From: Streptomyces sp. CG1 | GTDB lineage: Bacteria > Actinomycetota > Actinomycetes > Streptomycetales > Streptomycetaceae | Direction: 5' to 3' | Assembly (NCBI RefSeq): GCF_041080625.1 | Contig: NZ_CP163518.1 | Coordinates: 9,913,501 to 9,977,500, forward strand | Length of the DNA stretch: 64,000 bases | Shown here: piece after piece, positions 54,667 through 63,302 of the stretch | Position numbering within the stretch: the stretch's first letter is position 1 | Layout of the letters: every line of letters begins with the position of its first letter | Notes under the pieces: generated by a model | The model's input: the letters and a program-made list of their open reading frames with translations, nothing else | Databases searched by the model: none | Told to the model about the DNA's origin: nothing | Position numbers and translations under genes: made by a program

Positions 54667-55871
54667 ACGGTCCTCCGCGGGTCGCACAGGGTGGCCACCG
54701 AGGCCAGCCGCTCCACCAGGTCGCCGAGCACGGAGTCGGCCTGCTCCCGCTGGGCGCGGCTCAGTGCGTCGAGCGAGGTCCAGCCGTCGCCGTGCCGGAA
54801 CCCGTCGAGGGTGTGCTGGGCACGGTCCAACTCCTTGTCCAGGCCCGGCAGATCGGCGTACCGGGTGGCGAGCAGCGGGCGCAACCGGGACAGCACCTCG
54901 CGGGTGCCGTCCAGATTGGCGCGGGCGGTGGCGAGGTTGCTGCCACTGCCGTAGTCGGTACGGCCCGTCAGCTCGAACTGCACGGTGTTCTCCAGGATCT
55001 CGTGCGCGCGCAGACCCAGCTGGGCGGGGTCCATCCGCGTCTGCGACCAGCTGTCCCGCAGCCCGGTCACCGCCTTCACCAGCGCCGCGGCCGGAGCGCG
55101 CAGACCGGCCGCGGACTCGCCGTGCCACAGCCCGTACTCGATGCGGTGGAACCCGGCGAAGTCCTTGTCGTGCACCCCGCCGGCCAGACCGGCGTCGGTG
55201 CCGTTGATCGCTCCGTCCGCGTCCCCGAAGGCGTTGTACGCCGCGCCCAGCCGCTCGTACTCCAGATGGGCCGGCAGCCAGGCCGAGCGGGCGGCCGAGA
55301 GGTCACCCCGGTCGATCGCGTCCTCGAGTGTCGCCGTCAGCCGGACGACGTCGTCCAGGCCGCCGCCGACCCACTTCTGGTAGGCGAGCGCGGGCGGGAT
55401 CAGGTCGTGCTCCGTGACCGGCGCGGCACCCGGGCCGCGGTGGCCGCTGGTGATGTGCACGGTGGGCCCGGTGACGGCGTCGGCGTCGTCGGGTACGCAC
55501 TTGAAGGCGTACGTTCCCCTGCCCAGCCGCACCGTCAACTGCCTTGTCGTACCGGGACCGATGCCCTCCACCTCGCCGTACACCGCCTGGCTGTCCGGGT
55601 CCTCCAGGTAGACCTCGGCGGCGCCGTCGGAGGAGTTGTGCAGGTCGAAGGTGCGCACCCCGGGCTCGGGACGGGTCCAGCCACGGCCGCAGTGGCTCTG
55701 CGAGACGTCGATGACGACGTGCCCCGACGGGGCGCCGACGGCCCGGCCGTGCCGCGGCCCGCCCAGCGAGTACGCCAGCAGCGTGCCCGCGAGGACCACG
55801 GCGAGAACGACGAACACCGCGGGCGCCGTCCGGAGACGAACGGACCGCGTGCCGAGGCGAGGCAACGGCAT
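54663..55871 (-). CDS. efeO: Iron-uptake protein EfeO (cupredoxin plus M75 domain)
   Basis: 402 residues. N-terminal membrane anchor or signal ([20 protein letters not shown]), a cupredoxin-like domain with [17 protein letters not shown] and [12 protein letters not shown], then the M75 imelysin-like domain with the HxxE metal motif in [19 protein letters not shown] and the conserved [13 protein letters not shown]. Periplasmic-side iron binding is the accepted role of the family. Directly upstream of and overlapping efeB. No efeU (FTR1-type permease) gene is adjacent or elsewhere in the window. Confidence 0.94.
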   Translation of the reverse strand: MPLPRLGTRSVRLRTAPAVFVVLAVVLAGTLLAYSLGGPRHGRAVGAPSGHVVIDVSQSHCGRGWTRPEPGVRTFDLHNSSDGAAEVYLEDPDSQAVYGEVEGIGPGTTRQLTVRLGRGTYAFKCVPDDADAVTGPTVHITSGHRGPGAAPVTEHDLIPPALAYQKWVGGGLDDVVRLTATLEDAIDRGDLSAARSAWLPAHLEYERLGAAYNAFGDADGAINGTDAGLAGGVHDKDFAGFHRIEYGLWHGESAAGLRAPAAALVKAVTGLRDSWSQTRMDPAQLGLRAHEILENTVQFELTGRTDYGSGSNLATARANLDGTREVLSRLRPLLATRYADLPGLDKELDRAQHTLDGFRHGDGWTSLDALSRAQREQADSVLGDLVERLASVATLCDPRRTV

Positions 55872-56036
55872 GGCGAGCCTTTCCGGAACGACGTACGCAA
55901 CGGCTTCATCGTAGGCGCCGTTCCGGATCCGAACACCCGTCCCAAGACGTCGATGGCCAAGAATTCCCCCGGGGTTAACCGGTAGGTGGTCTGCGGCGAG
56001 CCGCCTGACCAGGCCCGCCGCCCCCGAGGGGCCGGT

Positions 56037-56816
56037 TCAGCGCACCGGGAATCCGAAGGAATAGCCCTGCTGCTTCAGCCACGGCAGCAGGGTGCGCAGC
56101 GCGGCCACGGTCTGCGAGCGGTCGCCGCCCGCGTCGTGGAAGAGGAGCGTCGGCCCGTTGGCCAGCTCGCGCTTGACGGTGGCGACGATGGCGGCGGTGC
56201 CCGGCCGCTCGAAGTCCTTGGAGTCCACGTTCCAGCCGAGCGGACGCATCCCGTGCGAGGCCGCCAGCTGCCGGCTGTACGGGGTGAAGGCGCCGCCCGG
56301 AGCCCGGTAGTACATCGGCTTCACGCCACCGGACGCCTTGGTGATCTGCTGCTCGGCCTCCATGATCTGCTGCGACTGGTAGGCCTCGGGCTTCTTGTCC
56401 ATCGTGGTGTCGTGCGACACCGTGTGGTCGCACAGCCGGTGCCCGGCCGCGACGACCTGCCGGACCAGGTCGGGGTGCGCCTGGGCCTGCGGGCCGATCA
56501 TGCAGAACGTCGCCTTCACGCCGTTCTCGCGCAGGACTTGGAGCACCTGCGGGGTCCAGACCGGGTTCGGACCGTCGTCGATGGTGATGTTGACCGCGTG
56601 CGCGCCCCCGTCCGAGGCATGGGCGATGTCGGCGGAGACGGGTGTCTCGTTCTTCGGTGCGGCGGGCTGTTGTGCCGAGATGTCCGGCGCCGCCGAACCG
56701 CCGCCGGACTGGCCGGCCTGTGCGGTCCACACCGAGGTGGCGGCCGCCACCGCTGTGACCCCGACCGCCGCCGCGACCATCCGGCCGTACCATCCCCGCC
56801 CGTTGTGCCGCGTCAT
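56037..56816 (-). CDS. Secreted polysaccharide deacetylase (NodB/CE4)
   Basis: 259 residues from the ATG at 56816 (GGGGCGGGAC before it); an upstream in-frame start would only add basic sequence before the signal. Hydrophobic signal or anchor MVAAAVGVTAVAAATSVW. CE4 motifs: ITIDDGPNP (catalytic base and metal Asp), CDHTVSHDT (metal His residues), RAPGGAFTPYSR and LLFHDAGGDRSQT. All catalytic and metal residues are intact. Removes N- or O-acetyl groups from peptidoglycan, chitin or another polysaccharide. Confidence 0.94.
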   Translation of the reverse strand: MTRHNGRGWYGRMVAAAVGVTAVAAATSVWTAQAGQSGGGSAAPDISAQQPAAPKNETPVSADIAHASDGGAHAVNITIDDGPNPVWTPQVLQVLRENGVKATFCMIGPQAQAHPDLVRQVVAAGHRLCDHTVSHDTTMDKKPEAYQSQQIMEAEQQITKASGGVKPMYYRAPGGAFTPYSRQLAASHGMRPLGWNVDSKDFERPGTAAIVATVKRELANGPTLLFHDAGGDRSQTVAALRTLLPWLKQQGYSFGFPVR

Positions 56817-57013
56817 GTCCCGCCCCGATCTGTTTCTTGTCCGTATGGCCCCGTGCACCCGTGTTCTGTGCACCTGTCAGGACGGTGGGGGTTGGGTGGG
56901 GGTTCAAAGGAGGATCAGGTTGTTACCGATCACGGACAATTCCAGGGCGCTTCCGCGACAGTGGGCACGAAAACGCGAGAGCGGCCGGCCGGCGGAGTCG
57001 GTACGGTGCCCGG

Positions 57014-57751
57014 ATGGCCCTCTATCCGGAGCTCGAACCGTACGCGCACGGCATGCTCGACGTGGGCGACGGCAACCTCGTCCACTGGGAGGCCCGTGGC
57101 AATCCGGACGGCAAGCCCGCCGTCGTCCTGCACGGCGGGCCGGGATCCGGGTGCACCCCTTACCCCCGACGTCTGTTCGATCCGGTCGCCTATCGGATCG
57201 TCCTGCTCGACCAGCGCGGCGTGGAACTGCTGCGCGGGCACCTGGGCGTCGAACGGTGGCTGGTGTGGGGCGTGTCCTGGGGGTCCGTGCTCGCGCTGCG
57301 CTACGCACAGACCCACCCGGGCGTCGTCTCCGAGCTGGTACTCACGGGCGTCGCCACCGGGTCGAACGCCGAAGTCGAGTTGCTGACCTGGGGACTGGAC
57401 CGGATCTTCCCGGGCGCCTTCGAACGATTCCGGTCCGCGCTGCCGGCCGGCGAACGCGAGGGGAACCTCGCCGTCGCCTGCAACCGGCTGCTCGAATCCC
57501 CCGACCCCGAGGTGCGGGAACGGGCCGGACGGGCCTGGACCGACTGGGCGACAGCCACGATCCCGGCACCCCCGCGCTCCGTCGCCCGCTACGAAGACCC
57601 CCGCTTCCGCATGGGCTTCGCCCGCACCGGCACGCACTACTGGGGCAACGACCACTTTCCCGGCGAGGGCAACGACGACGGCGTGGTCCTGCCGGCAGAA
57701 GCGCCGGATGACGGTCAGGAGACCCCGATGACGACCAGGAGCGTCCGTTGA
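57014..57751 (+). pseudogene. Prolyl aminopeptidase with internal deletion and missing C-terminus
   Basis: 245 codons. Starts normally (MALYPELEPYAHGMLDVGDGN, HGGPGSGCTPYPRRLFD) but DQRG is followed at once by VELLRGHLGVERWLVWG. Family members have about 30 more residues (GRS...IADIERLR) between these points. The nucleophile motif GVSWGS and the cap domain are kept. After HFPGEGNDDGVVL the frame diverges (PAEAPDDGQETP) and stops, losing the strands that carry the catalytic Asp and His. Inactive as a serine peptidase on this evidence. Its stop overlaps the start of the DinB gene. Confidence 0.75.
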
Positions 57752-58383
57752 CGACATCGCCGCCCCGACTCCGCCCGCTGCTGGGCCAGTTCGACTTCGC
57801 CCGTGAGCGCCTCGTCCGCCGGCTGGCCGGGCCCGTCATGGACAGCGGTGACGGCGCGGACACCGAGGTCGAGCCCCTGACCGACGACGAGTACCTCTGG
57901 GAGCCGGTCCCCGGCTGCTGGTCGGTGCGGCGGCGCACGGACGGGCCGGGTCCGCGGGCGGCCTTCCTGGCCGGCGGTGGCCCGTGGGGGCGGGACAGCT
58001 CGTCGTATCCGCACCCGTGGCCGCCGCCCGTCACGACCCTCGCCTGGCGCCTGAGTCACCTCACCGAGATGCTGTCCCTGCGCGCCGATCACACCGTGGG
58101 CAGCCGGAAGGCGACCCGTGAGGAGCACCTGGTCAGCGGGGGCGCCGCCGGTGCGATCGCGGCCTTCGAGACCGGCGCCGCCGCCTGGCGGCAGGCGCTG
58201 CTGAGCGCCGACGACGCGGCGCTGGACACCGTGGGGTACTGCACCTACCCGTACGGCAGCGACGCGGAGGAACCCTTCCTCGACATCGTGTGGTGGGTCA
58301 ACCAGGAAGTGCTGCACCACGGAGCCGAGATCGCCCTGCTCCGTGACCTCTTCCGAGCGAGACGAGCGAAACCGCAGACCTGA
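57748..58383 (+). CDS. DinB-family protein
   Basis: 211 residues. TTG start at 57748 overlaps the preceding stop (TTGA) and has AGGAG upstream. Four-helix DinB features: LLGQFDFARERLVRRLAG, DEYLWEPVPGCWSVRRR, TTLAWRLSHLTEMLSLRADH with a His of the metal site, and WWVNQEVLHHGAEIALLRDL with the terminal HH. Probably a thiol-dependent transferase/hydrolase of the DinB/MST superfamily. Translation appears coupled to the damaged peptidase gene. Confidence 0.85.
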   Translation: MTTSPPRLRPLLGQFDFARERLVRRLAGPVMDSGDGADTEVEPLTDDEYLWEPVPGCWSVRRRTDGPGPRAAFLAGGGPWGRDSSSYPHPWPPPVTTLAWRLSHLTEMLSLRADHTVGSRKATREEHLVSGGAAGAIAAFETGAAAWRQALLSADDAALDTVGYCTYPYGSDAEEPFLDIVWWVNQEVLHHGAEIALLRDLFRARRAKPQT

Positions 58384-58401
58384 CGGCCGCGGCCGGCTCT
58401 C

Positions 58402-59001
58402 TCACTCCCCGGCCAGTGCCGCCCGCACGATCGCCGTGGCCGCCGTGCCCGCCGCCCGTACCGGTTCGGTGCTGCGCGCGGCCCGGCCGAGCATGAACGC
58501 GCCCTCCAGCAGGGCGATGACCGAGCCCGCCGTCTCCCGGGCGGCGGGCTCGGGGATGCCGCCCTGCGCGTAGTAGGCCGCCAGGTGGTCGATCCAGCTG
58601 CCGAACACCTCCGAAGTGGCCTGCCTCAGCGTCTCGTTGGTGCTCGCCACCTCCATCGCGACCGTAGCGATCGGGCACGGGTCGGCGAAGTCCAGCTCGG
58701 CCAGGGTGCCGGCCGCGGCGGCGAAGGCGTCCGCGGTGGCCGCCGCCCGGTCCTCGTACGGCGTCATCAGCGTGGTGACGAGCTCCAGATAGACGGCGCC
58801 CGAGGTGCGGATCACCTCCTCGCCCAACTGGGCCTTGCCGCCCGGAAAGAAGTGGTAGATCGAGCCGAAGGGCGCGCCGGCCGCCTCGGCGATCTGTTTC
58901 ATCCCGGTGCCGGTGTAGCCCGAACGCCGGAACAACTCGGTGCCGGCGTCCACGATGCGCCGCCGGGTCTCGTGCGTGCTGATGGCCTTGCCGTCGCTCA
59001 C
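58402..59001 (-). CDS. TetR-family transcriptional regulator
   Basis: 199 residues. N-terminal helix-turn-helix TRRRIVDAGTELFRRSGYTGTGMKQIAEAAGAPFGSIYHFFPGGKAQLGEEVI; the GAPFGSIYHFFPGGK recognition helix is of the LmrA/YxaF-like subgroup. The C-terminal half (DPCPIATVAMEVAS, YYAQGGIPEPAARETAGSVIALLEGAFMLGRA) fits the same group. Divergent from an alpha/beta hydrolase gene across a 113-bp region containing a clear palindrome, so it probably represses both. Confidence 0.93.
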   Translation of the reverse strand: MSDGKAISTHETRRRIVDAGTELFRRSGYTGTGMKQIAEAAGAPFGSIYHFFPGGKAQLGEEVIRTSGAVYLELVTTLMTPYEDRAAATADAFAAAAGTLAELDFADPCPIATVAMEVASTNETLRQATSEVFGSWIDHLAAYYAQGGIPEPAARETAGSVIALLEGAFMLGRAARSTEPVRAAGTAATAIVRAALAGE

Positions 59002-59054
59002 AGGTGGAACCTCCGGGAAGCCGCTGTTGCCAAGGGGCGGTCGGCGCCTATTCT

Positions 59055-59080
59055 GTCACTAGAACGATCTATCAAGTGAC
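59055..59080. promoter_or_regulatory. Operator palindrome between the TetR and hydrolase genes
   Basis: GTCACT (59055-59060) and AGTGAC (59075-59080) enclose TAGA-ACGA-TCTA (59060-59071). The inner TAGAACGATCTA is a dyad of the form expected for LmrA/YxaF-like TetR repressors. It lies 54 bp from the regulator start and 35 bp from the hydrolase start. Confidence 0.65.
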
Positions 59081-59114
59081 GGCCTAGCGGGCGACCGGGG
59101 GCGGAGGCACGGGC

Positions 59115-59963
59115 ATGCCGGAGATCGAGCTGAGCGCGGGATCCATCGACTACCAGGACACCGGAGGTGACGGACCCGTCATGGTCCTGGCCCACGGCCT
59201 CGGCTTCGACGAGTCGGTCTGGGCCGATGTCGTCTCCGCCCTGTCCCCCGACTTCCGAGTCGTGGTCCCCGTACTGCCCCTCGGCAGCCACCGGCGCCCG
59301 ATGCGGCCGGACGCGGACCTCTCCGCGCACGGCATCGCCCGCCTGCTGGCCGAGTTCATGGACCGCCTGGACCTGCGCGACGTCACCCTCGTCCAGAACG
59401 ACACCGGTACGGCCCAACTCCTCGTCGGCGTCCGGGACGAACGCATCGCCCGGCTCGTCCTGACCTCCTGTGAGGCCCTGGACAACTACCCGCCCGGCGT
59501 CCAGGGCCGGATCCTGTCCATGGCCGGCAAAGTCCCCGGCGGAATCTTCCTCCTCCTGCAGTCCTTCCGCTTCCCCTCCCTCGCCCGGATGCAGACCTCG
59601 CTCGGGGGAATGGCGAAGAAGCGGCTGCCGAAGGAGCTCATCGCGCGCTGGTACCGGCCCCTGCTGACGAATCGTCACATCCGCCGCGACTTCGCCCAGT
59701 TCCTCCGTACCACCCGGAAGGACTGCTACCTGCAAGCGGCCCGGAACCTCCCTGAGTTCACCCGCCCGGCACTGGTCGCCTGGGGCGCCGAGGACCGTAT
59801 GATGCCGCCCGCGACGGGCCGCCGCCTGGCCGAACTGCTGCCGAACGCCCGCTACGTGGAGATCTCGGACGCCCGCACCCTGGTCCAGCTGGACAACCCG
59901 GCCGCCCTCACCGAGGAGATCCGCCGCTTCGTCAAGGACCACCCCGTGCCTCGGGAACGGTGA
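59115..59963 (+). CDS. Alpha/beta hydrolase, haloalkane-dehalogenase-like
   Basis: 282 residues. Nucleophile elbow TLVQNDTGTAQ places Asp96 where haloalkane dehalogenases have their aspartate nucleophile, and the oxyanion HGLG is at 27-30. The acid strand region is VAWGAEDRMMPP. The usual catalytic His near the C-terminus is not in place: the corresponding segment reads EISDARTLVQLDNP. So it may be a non-dehalogenating member of the group. Divergently transcribed from, and probably repressed by, the TetR protein at 58402. Confidence 0.85.
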   Translation: MPEIELSAGSIDYQDTGGDGPVMVLAHGLGFDESVWADVVSALSPDFRVVVPVLPLGSHRRPMRPDADLSAHGIARLLAEFMDRLDLRDVTLVQNDTGTAQLLVGVRDERIARLVLTSCEALDNYPPGVQGRILSMAGKVPGGIFLLLQSFRFPSLARMQTSLGGMAKKRLPKELIARWYRPLLTNRHIRRDFAQFLRTTRKDCYLQAARNLPEFTRPALVAWGAEDRMMPPATGRRLAELLPNARYVEISDARTLVQLDNPAALTEEIRRFVKDHPVPRER

Positions 59964-59968
59964 CCCCC

Positions 59969-59994
59969 GGCGAGGACGTGGTTGCGTCCCCGCC
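59969..59994. terminator. Terminator hairpin between hydrolase and GNAT genes
   Basis: GGCGAGGACG (59969-59978) pairs with CGTCCCCGCC (59985-59994) with one A-C mismatch and a six-base loop, between convergent stops. Confidence 0.6.
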
Positions 59995-60009
59995 GGCCGG
60001 CCCCGGAGG

Positions 60010-60777
60010 TCACCCTTCGAGTGAGACGTACAGGCGCGTCCCGCCGGGCCGGAAGCCGACCCTCTCGTACACGCGGCGGGAGCCCTCGCCCGAGTACTCC
60101 AGCCACACGGACTCCGCTCCGCGGCCGAACATGGTCCCGGCCAGGGCCGAGGTGACCGCGGCCGCGATGCCGCGCCCCCGGTGCACGGGCAGGGTGCCCA
60201 CGCCCGCCAGCTCGGCCGTGCCCTCGGCGGGCGCCGAACAGAGGGCGCCGCCGGCGCAGCCGCCGCCGGGTGCGCGGACGAACCGGACGGCCCCGCCGCT
60301 CTCCTCGGTCCGCCGCAGCCGTGCCGAGCCTTCCGGGGACGGCTCCCATGCGCCGCCGAAGGCCTCGGCCAGGGCGATGTCGAGTGCGGTGTAGTCCGCC
60401 TCGGTGACCGGCGCCGCCACCTCGACCGGCGCCGCCGAGCCGGGGACGGAACCGGGCGGGGTGAGCGTGGCGGGGGTGCACACCAGGTATTCGTGCACGG
60501 CCTCCGTGCCGAAACCCGCCCGGCGCAGCGCGGGTTCCACGGCGGGCGTGGCGTCCGGGGCGAACTCAAGCCGGGGCTTGAGTCCCCGTTCACGGAACAC
60601 GGCGATCAGGTCGGCGATGTCCCGGTCGGTGGGCTCGGCGCCCGGGACGGGGGTGGCGTAGTTGATGTAGGGGCTGGTCGTCGAGGGGTCGAACCCCACG
60701 ACGAAACCGCCGACTTCACGCGCCTCCGGGCGGCGCGAGAGGTGGGCGACGGCAAAGCTCTGGACATCGGTGCGCAC
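60010..60777 (-). CDS. GNAT-family N-acetyltransferase
   Basis: 255 residues, about twice a single domain. The N-terminal half (VGGFVVGFDPSTTSPYINYATPVPG) is a degenerate GNAT-like region. The C-terminal half carries the acetyl-CoA loop VGTLPVHRGRGIAAAVTSALAG and the closing YERVGFRPGG. Acetylates an amine of unknown identity. Single gene, convergent with the hydrolase gene. Confidence 0.9.
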   Translation of the reverse strand: MRTDVQSFAVAHLSRRPEAREVGGFVVGFDPSTTSPYINYATPVPGAEPTDRDIADLIAVFRERGLKPRLEFAPDATPAVEPALRRAGFGTEAVHEYLVCTPATLTPPGSVPGSAAPVEVAAPVTEADYTALDIALAEAFGGAWEPSPEGSARLRRTEESGGAVRFVRAPGGGCAGGALCSAPAEGTAELAGVGTLPVHRGRGIAAAVTSALAGTMFGRGAESVWLEYSGEGSRRVYERVGFRPGGTRLYVSLEG

Positions 60778-61197
60778 TACAAGTCCTCACGGTGAAGGCG
60801 GCCAGGGGCCACTGGGGGCCGGGGCGTGGCCAGGCATACGGGAACGGCCTCTGCGAGGAGGCGGGCGGTGTGCGGGACACCGCGTCGTCGGACCGCCGTG
60901 AGAAGACGCGAAAGTCACCGGAGAACGCTGCCTGCAGGGCAGACGGTTCAGTACCGACGGCGGCCGCTGGGGGACGCCGGAACCATGGACTTCAGTCCTT
61001 CATCAGGAGTGATCGGATGCGCTTTCGAGCACGGTGAGTTTGCCACGGCTCGGGAGGGGCTGACAAGCGATCATTGGTGGGGCCCGGGGAAGTTCTCGGC
61101 GGTGTGTCGAAGTACGCGTGGCGCGTTCGACGCTTGGGTGGAGGCGGGAGCCGCCTCGGAAGAACAGACCGAAGAAGAACAGACCCAAGGAGAGGCC
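60778..61197. other. Intergenic region between GNAT and RibD-like genes
   Basis: About 420 bases. Short open frames lack ribosome binding sites and recognisable products. A 12-base direct repeat GAAGAACAGACC is at 61159-61170 and 61174-61185, just before the ribosome binding site of the next gene; because its period is 15 bp it would read in frame if translation began further upstream. Promoter elements are not obvious. Confidence 0.4.
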
Positions 61198-61764
61198 ATG
61201 AAGATCCGTGCCCGCGTGAGCATGAGCGCCGACGGCTATGTGACCACACCGTCCGGCTGGCCGGCGCTGACGGCCGACCCCGCTTTCGTGTCCGGCGAGA
61301 GCCATGGCATCCGGGAGTTCCTCGAAGGATGCGAGGCGGCCCTGATGGGCCGTACCACCTTCGAGCCCGCGCTGACCAACAGCCGCTGGCCCTGGCCGAA
61401 CCTGGATGTCTTCGTGCTCGCATCGCACCGCCCGGCCGGCACCCCGGACCACGTCGTCACCGACAGCGATCCGGCGCGGCTGCTGGAGAAGATCCGCGCG
61501 GCCAACCGCGGTGGTGACGTCCACCTCGTCGGCGGCGCGCGCACGATCCAGACCTTCCACGCCCTCGGCGCCCTCGACACGCTGGAGCTGGTCGTCGTGC
61601 CGCTGCTGTTCGGCGGCGGGACGCGGCTGACGCCCGCGCTCGACCCGTCCGCCGGGCTCACTTTCCAGCGTGAGCGCGCCCTGCCGGGCGGGTCCGTGGA
61701 GATCGTCTACTCCTGCAAGGGCAGCCGCCCGCCACTGCCGGGCGCTCCCGCGAGCCAGCGCTGA
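61198..61764 (+). CDS. RibD C-terminal / dihydrofolate-reductase-like oxidoreductase
   Basis: 188 residues; ATG at 61198 with AAGGAGAGG. DHFR-like fold: RVSMSADGYVTTPSGWP at the N-terminus, LMGRTTFEPAL (the MGRxTxE motif) and GGDVHLVGGARTIQTFHALGALDTLELVVVPLLFGGGTRLTP (NADPH-binding GG and the P-x-x-x-G-G-G-x-R/P loop). Reduces a pterin, flavin precursor or other carbonyl with NADPH; family members are mostly uncharacterised. Single gene. Confidence 0.92.
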   Translation: MKIRARVSMSADGYVTTPSGWPALTADPAFVSGESHGIREFLEGCEAALMGRTTFEPALTNSRWPWPNLDVFVLASHRPAGTPDHVVTDSDPARLLEKIRAANRGGDVHLVGGARTIQTFHALGALDTLELVVVPLLFGGGTRLTPALDPSAGLTFQRERALPGGSVEIVYSCKGSRPPLPGAPASQR

Positions 61765-61797
61765 GCCACGGACGGCGGAGAAGGTGCCACAGGAGTC

Positions 61798-62589
61798 TCA
61801 GCGGCTGGAGCGCTGCGCATCCACGATCGCGTGCACGGTCGGCTCCGCCCCGGCCAGCCGCTGCACCCGCTCCGCGAAGCCCGGGAACTGCGACGCGACC
61901 TTGGTGAGGAAGCGCAGCTCGGGCGGTGCCACGTTGATCTCGGCGGCATCGCGTTCGATGGCTCGTATCACGCCCTTGCAGACCTGCTCCGGCGAGACGG
62001 TGCGGACACCGCCGGGCGTCGACGAGCCCGTCTTCGCGAACATGCCCAGCTCGCGTACGAAACCCGGCTGGACGATCGAGACGCCGACACCCGTGCCGTG
62101 CAGATCCTGGCGGAAGGCCAGCGAGAAGCCGCGCAGCCCGAACTTCGTCGCGGTGTACAGGGACGACGACTTGGTGGCGGCCATGCCGGACAGCGACCCG
62201 ACGAAGCAGAGGTGGCCGCGTCCGGCGGCCACCATGCCGGGAGCCAGCAGCCGGGCGAGCACGGCGGGGGCGCGCAGATTCACCGCGAGGGCGCGGTCGA
62301 TCTGCTCCGGCGTGTAGTCGAGGACGTCACCGCTGGAGGGCAGGGCCGCGTTGGCGATCAGGATGTCCGTATCGGCGGCCTCCGCGGCCAGCCGCTGTAC
62401 GTCGTCGGCGTCGGCCAGATCGGCCGCGATCGCCCGGGCGCCGTAGCGCTCGGCGAGGGGTTCGAGCGCTTCGGCCCGCCGGCCGGTGAGCACGAGACGG
62501 GCGCCACGAGCGGACAGATCGGCGGCCAGCGCGCCGCCGATGCCGCCGGTGACACCGGTGAGCAGAACGGTCGACCCGGCAATGCGCAC
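61798..62589 (-). CDS. SDR-family oxidoreductase
   Basis: 263 residues from the GTG at 62589 with GGAGG. Motifs: TGVTGGIGGALA (TGxxxGIG), NAALPSS (the NAG position), FVGSLSGMAATKSSSLYTATKFGLRG with Ser, YxxxK catalytic residues. Ends with a substrate-region helix set typical of DltE/YqjQ-type SDRs (CKGVIRAIERDAAEI). Divergent from a TetR regulator across a region containing an 18-bp perfect palindrome. Confidence 0.93.
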   Translation of the reverse strand: MRIAGSTVLLTGVTGGIGGALAADLSARGARLVLTGRRAEALEPLAERYGARAIAADLADADDVQRLAAEAADTDILIANAALPSSGDVLDYTPEQIDRALAVNLRAPAVLARLLAPGMVAAGRGHLCFVGSLSGMAATKSSSLYTATKFGLRGFSLAFRQDLHGTGVGVSIVQPGFVRELGMFAKTGSSTPGGVRTVSPEQVCKGVIRAIERDAAEINVAPPELRFLTKVASQFPGFAERVQRLAGAEPTVHAIVDAQRSSR

Positions 62590-62610
62590 GGTTATCCTCC
62601 AGTCCAGTCC

Positions 62611-62628
62611 TGTTCGTTCGAACGAACA
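62611..62628. promoter_or_regulatory. Perfect 18-bp palindrome, operator of the TetR/SDR pair
   Basis: TGTTCGTTCGAACGAACA is perfectly self-complementary, lying 22 bp from the SDR start and 53 bp from the regulator start. This is the form expected for a dimeric TetR repressor controlling both directions. Confidence 0.8.
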
Positions 62629-62681
62629 ATAGGGAGCCCGGACGGCCCTGTCCACCGGTGCCGGCAGCCGTTGATGAAAGA

Positions 62682-63302
62682 ATGCACGCCATGCCGCACG
62701 CCGCTCACCCCGCCCCGATGCGCCAGCGCATCATCACCGCCGTCCTGCGGATCATCGGTGAGGACGGAGTCGCGGCGGTCACGAACCGGCGGATCGCCAA
62801 GGAGGCGGGCGTGTCCCTCGGTTCGGTCACCTACCACTTCGAGACCCAGCACGATCTGCTGCGGGAGAGCCTGCTGTACTTCGTGCGCGAGGAGGCGCGG
62901 CACTTCACCGAACTGGCCGAGCAGTGCCAGACGGAGGGCCTCGCCGTCGAGGACGCGGCGTCCCTGGCCGGACAGGTCGCCTGTGGCTCGGCGCTGGACA
63001 GCGCCCATCTCGCGCCGTTCGAGCTGTACCTGCACGCCGGGCGGGACGCACGGCTGCGGGAGGCGGCGGCCGAGGCGTTCCGGGCCTACGACCTGCTCGC
63101 CGCCCGCATCCTCAGCGCGCTGGGCGTCCCGGACGCGGAACGCCTGGCCGCCACGACCGTCGCCCTCGTCATGGGCCTGCAACTGCGACGGCTGGCCACG
63201 GGCAGTCCGGTGGACGACCTGGTCGACGCCCTCCTGCTGCTGGTGCGCGGGGCCGCCGACCGGTCGTCCGGGGCCGCTTCAGGGGAGCCGGCGGCACAGT
63301 AG
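62682..63302 (+). CDS. TetR-family transcriptional regulator
   Basis: 206 residues from the ATG at 62682 (an ATG at 62691 is equally possible). Helix-turn-helix MRQRIITAVLRIIGEDGVAAVTNRRIAKEAGVSLGSVTYHFETQHDLLRESL. The all-helical C-terminal domain (ARHFTELAEQC, FELYLHAGRDARLREAAAEAFRAYD) fits the TetR group with a C-terminal TetR_C_6-like domain. The divergent SDR gene is the likely target. Its 3' end overlaps the convergent downstream gene by 24 bp. Confidence 0.92.
   Translation: MHAMPHAAHPAPMRQRIITAVLRIIGEDGVAAVTNRRIAKEAGVSLGSVTYHFETQHDLLRESLLYFVREEARHFTELAEQCQTEGLAVEDAASLAGQVACGSALDSAHLAPFELYLHAGRDARLREAAAEAFRAYDLLAARILSALGVPDAERLAATTVALVMGLQLRRLATGSPVDDLVDALLLLVRGAADRSSGAASGEPAAQ

Noticed and set aside
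61159..61185. In-frame 15-bp-period repeat as evidence for a longer RibD-like protein
   Set aside because: A strong ribosome binding site and ATG at 61198 start exactly at the family N-terminus; the upstream frame shows no homology.
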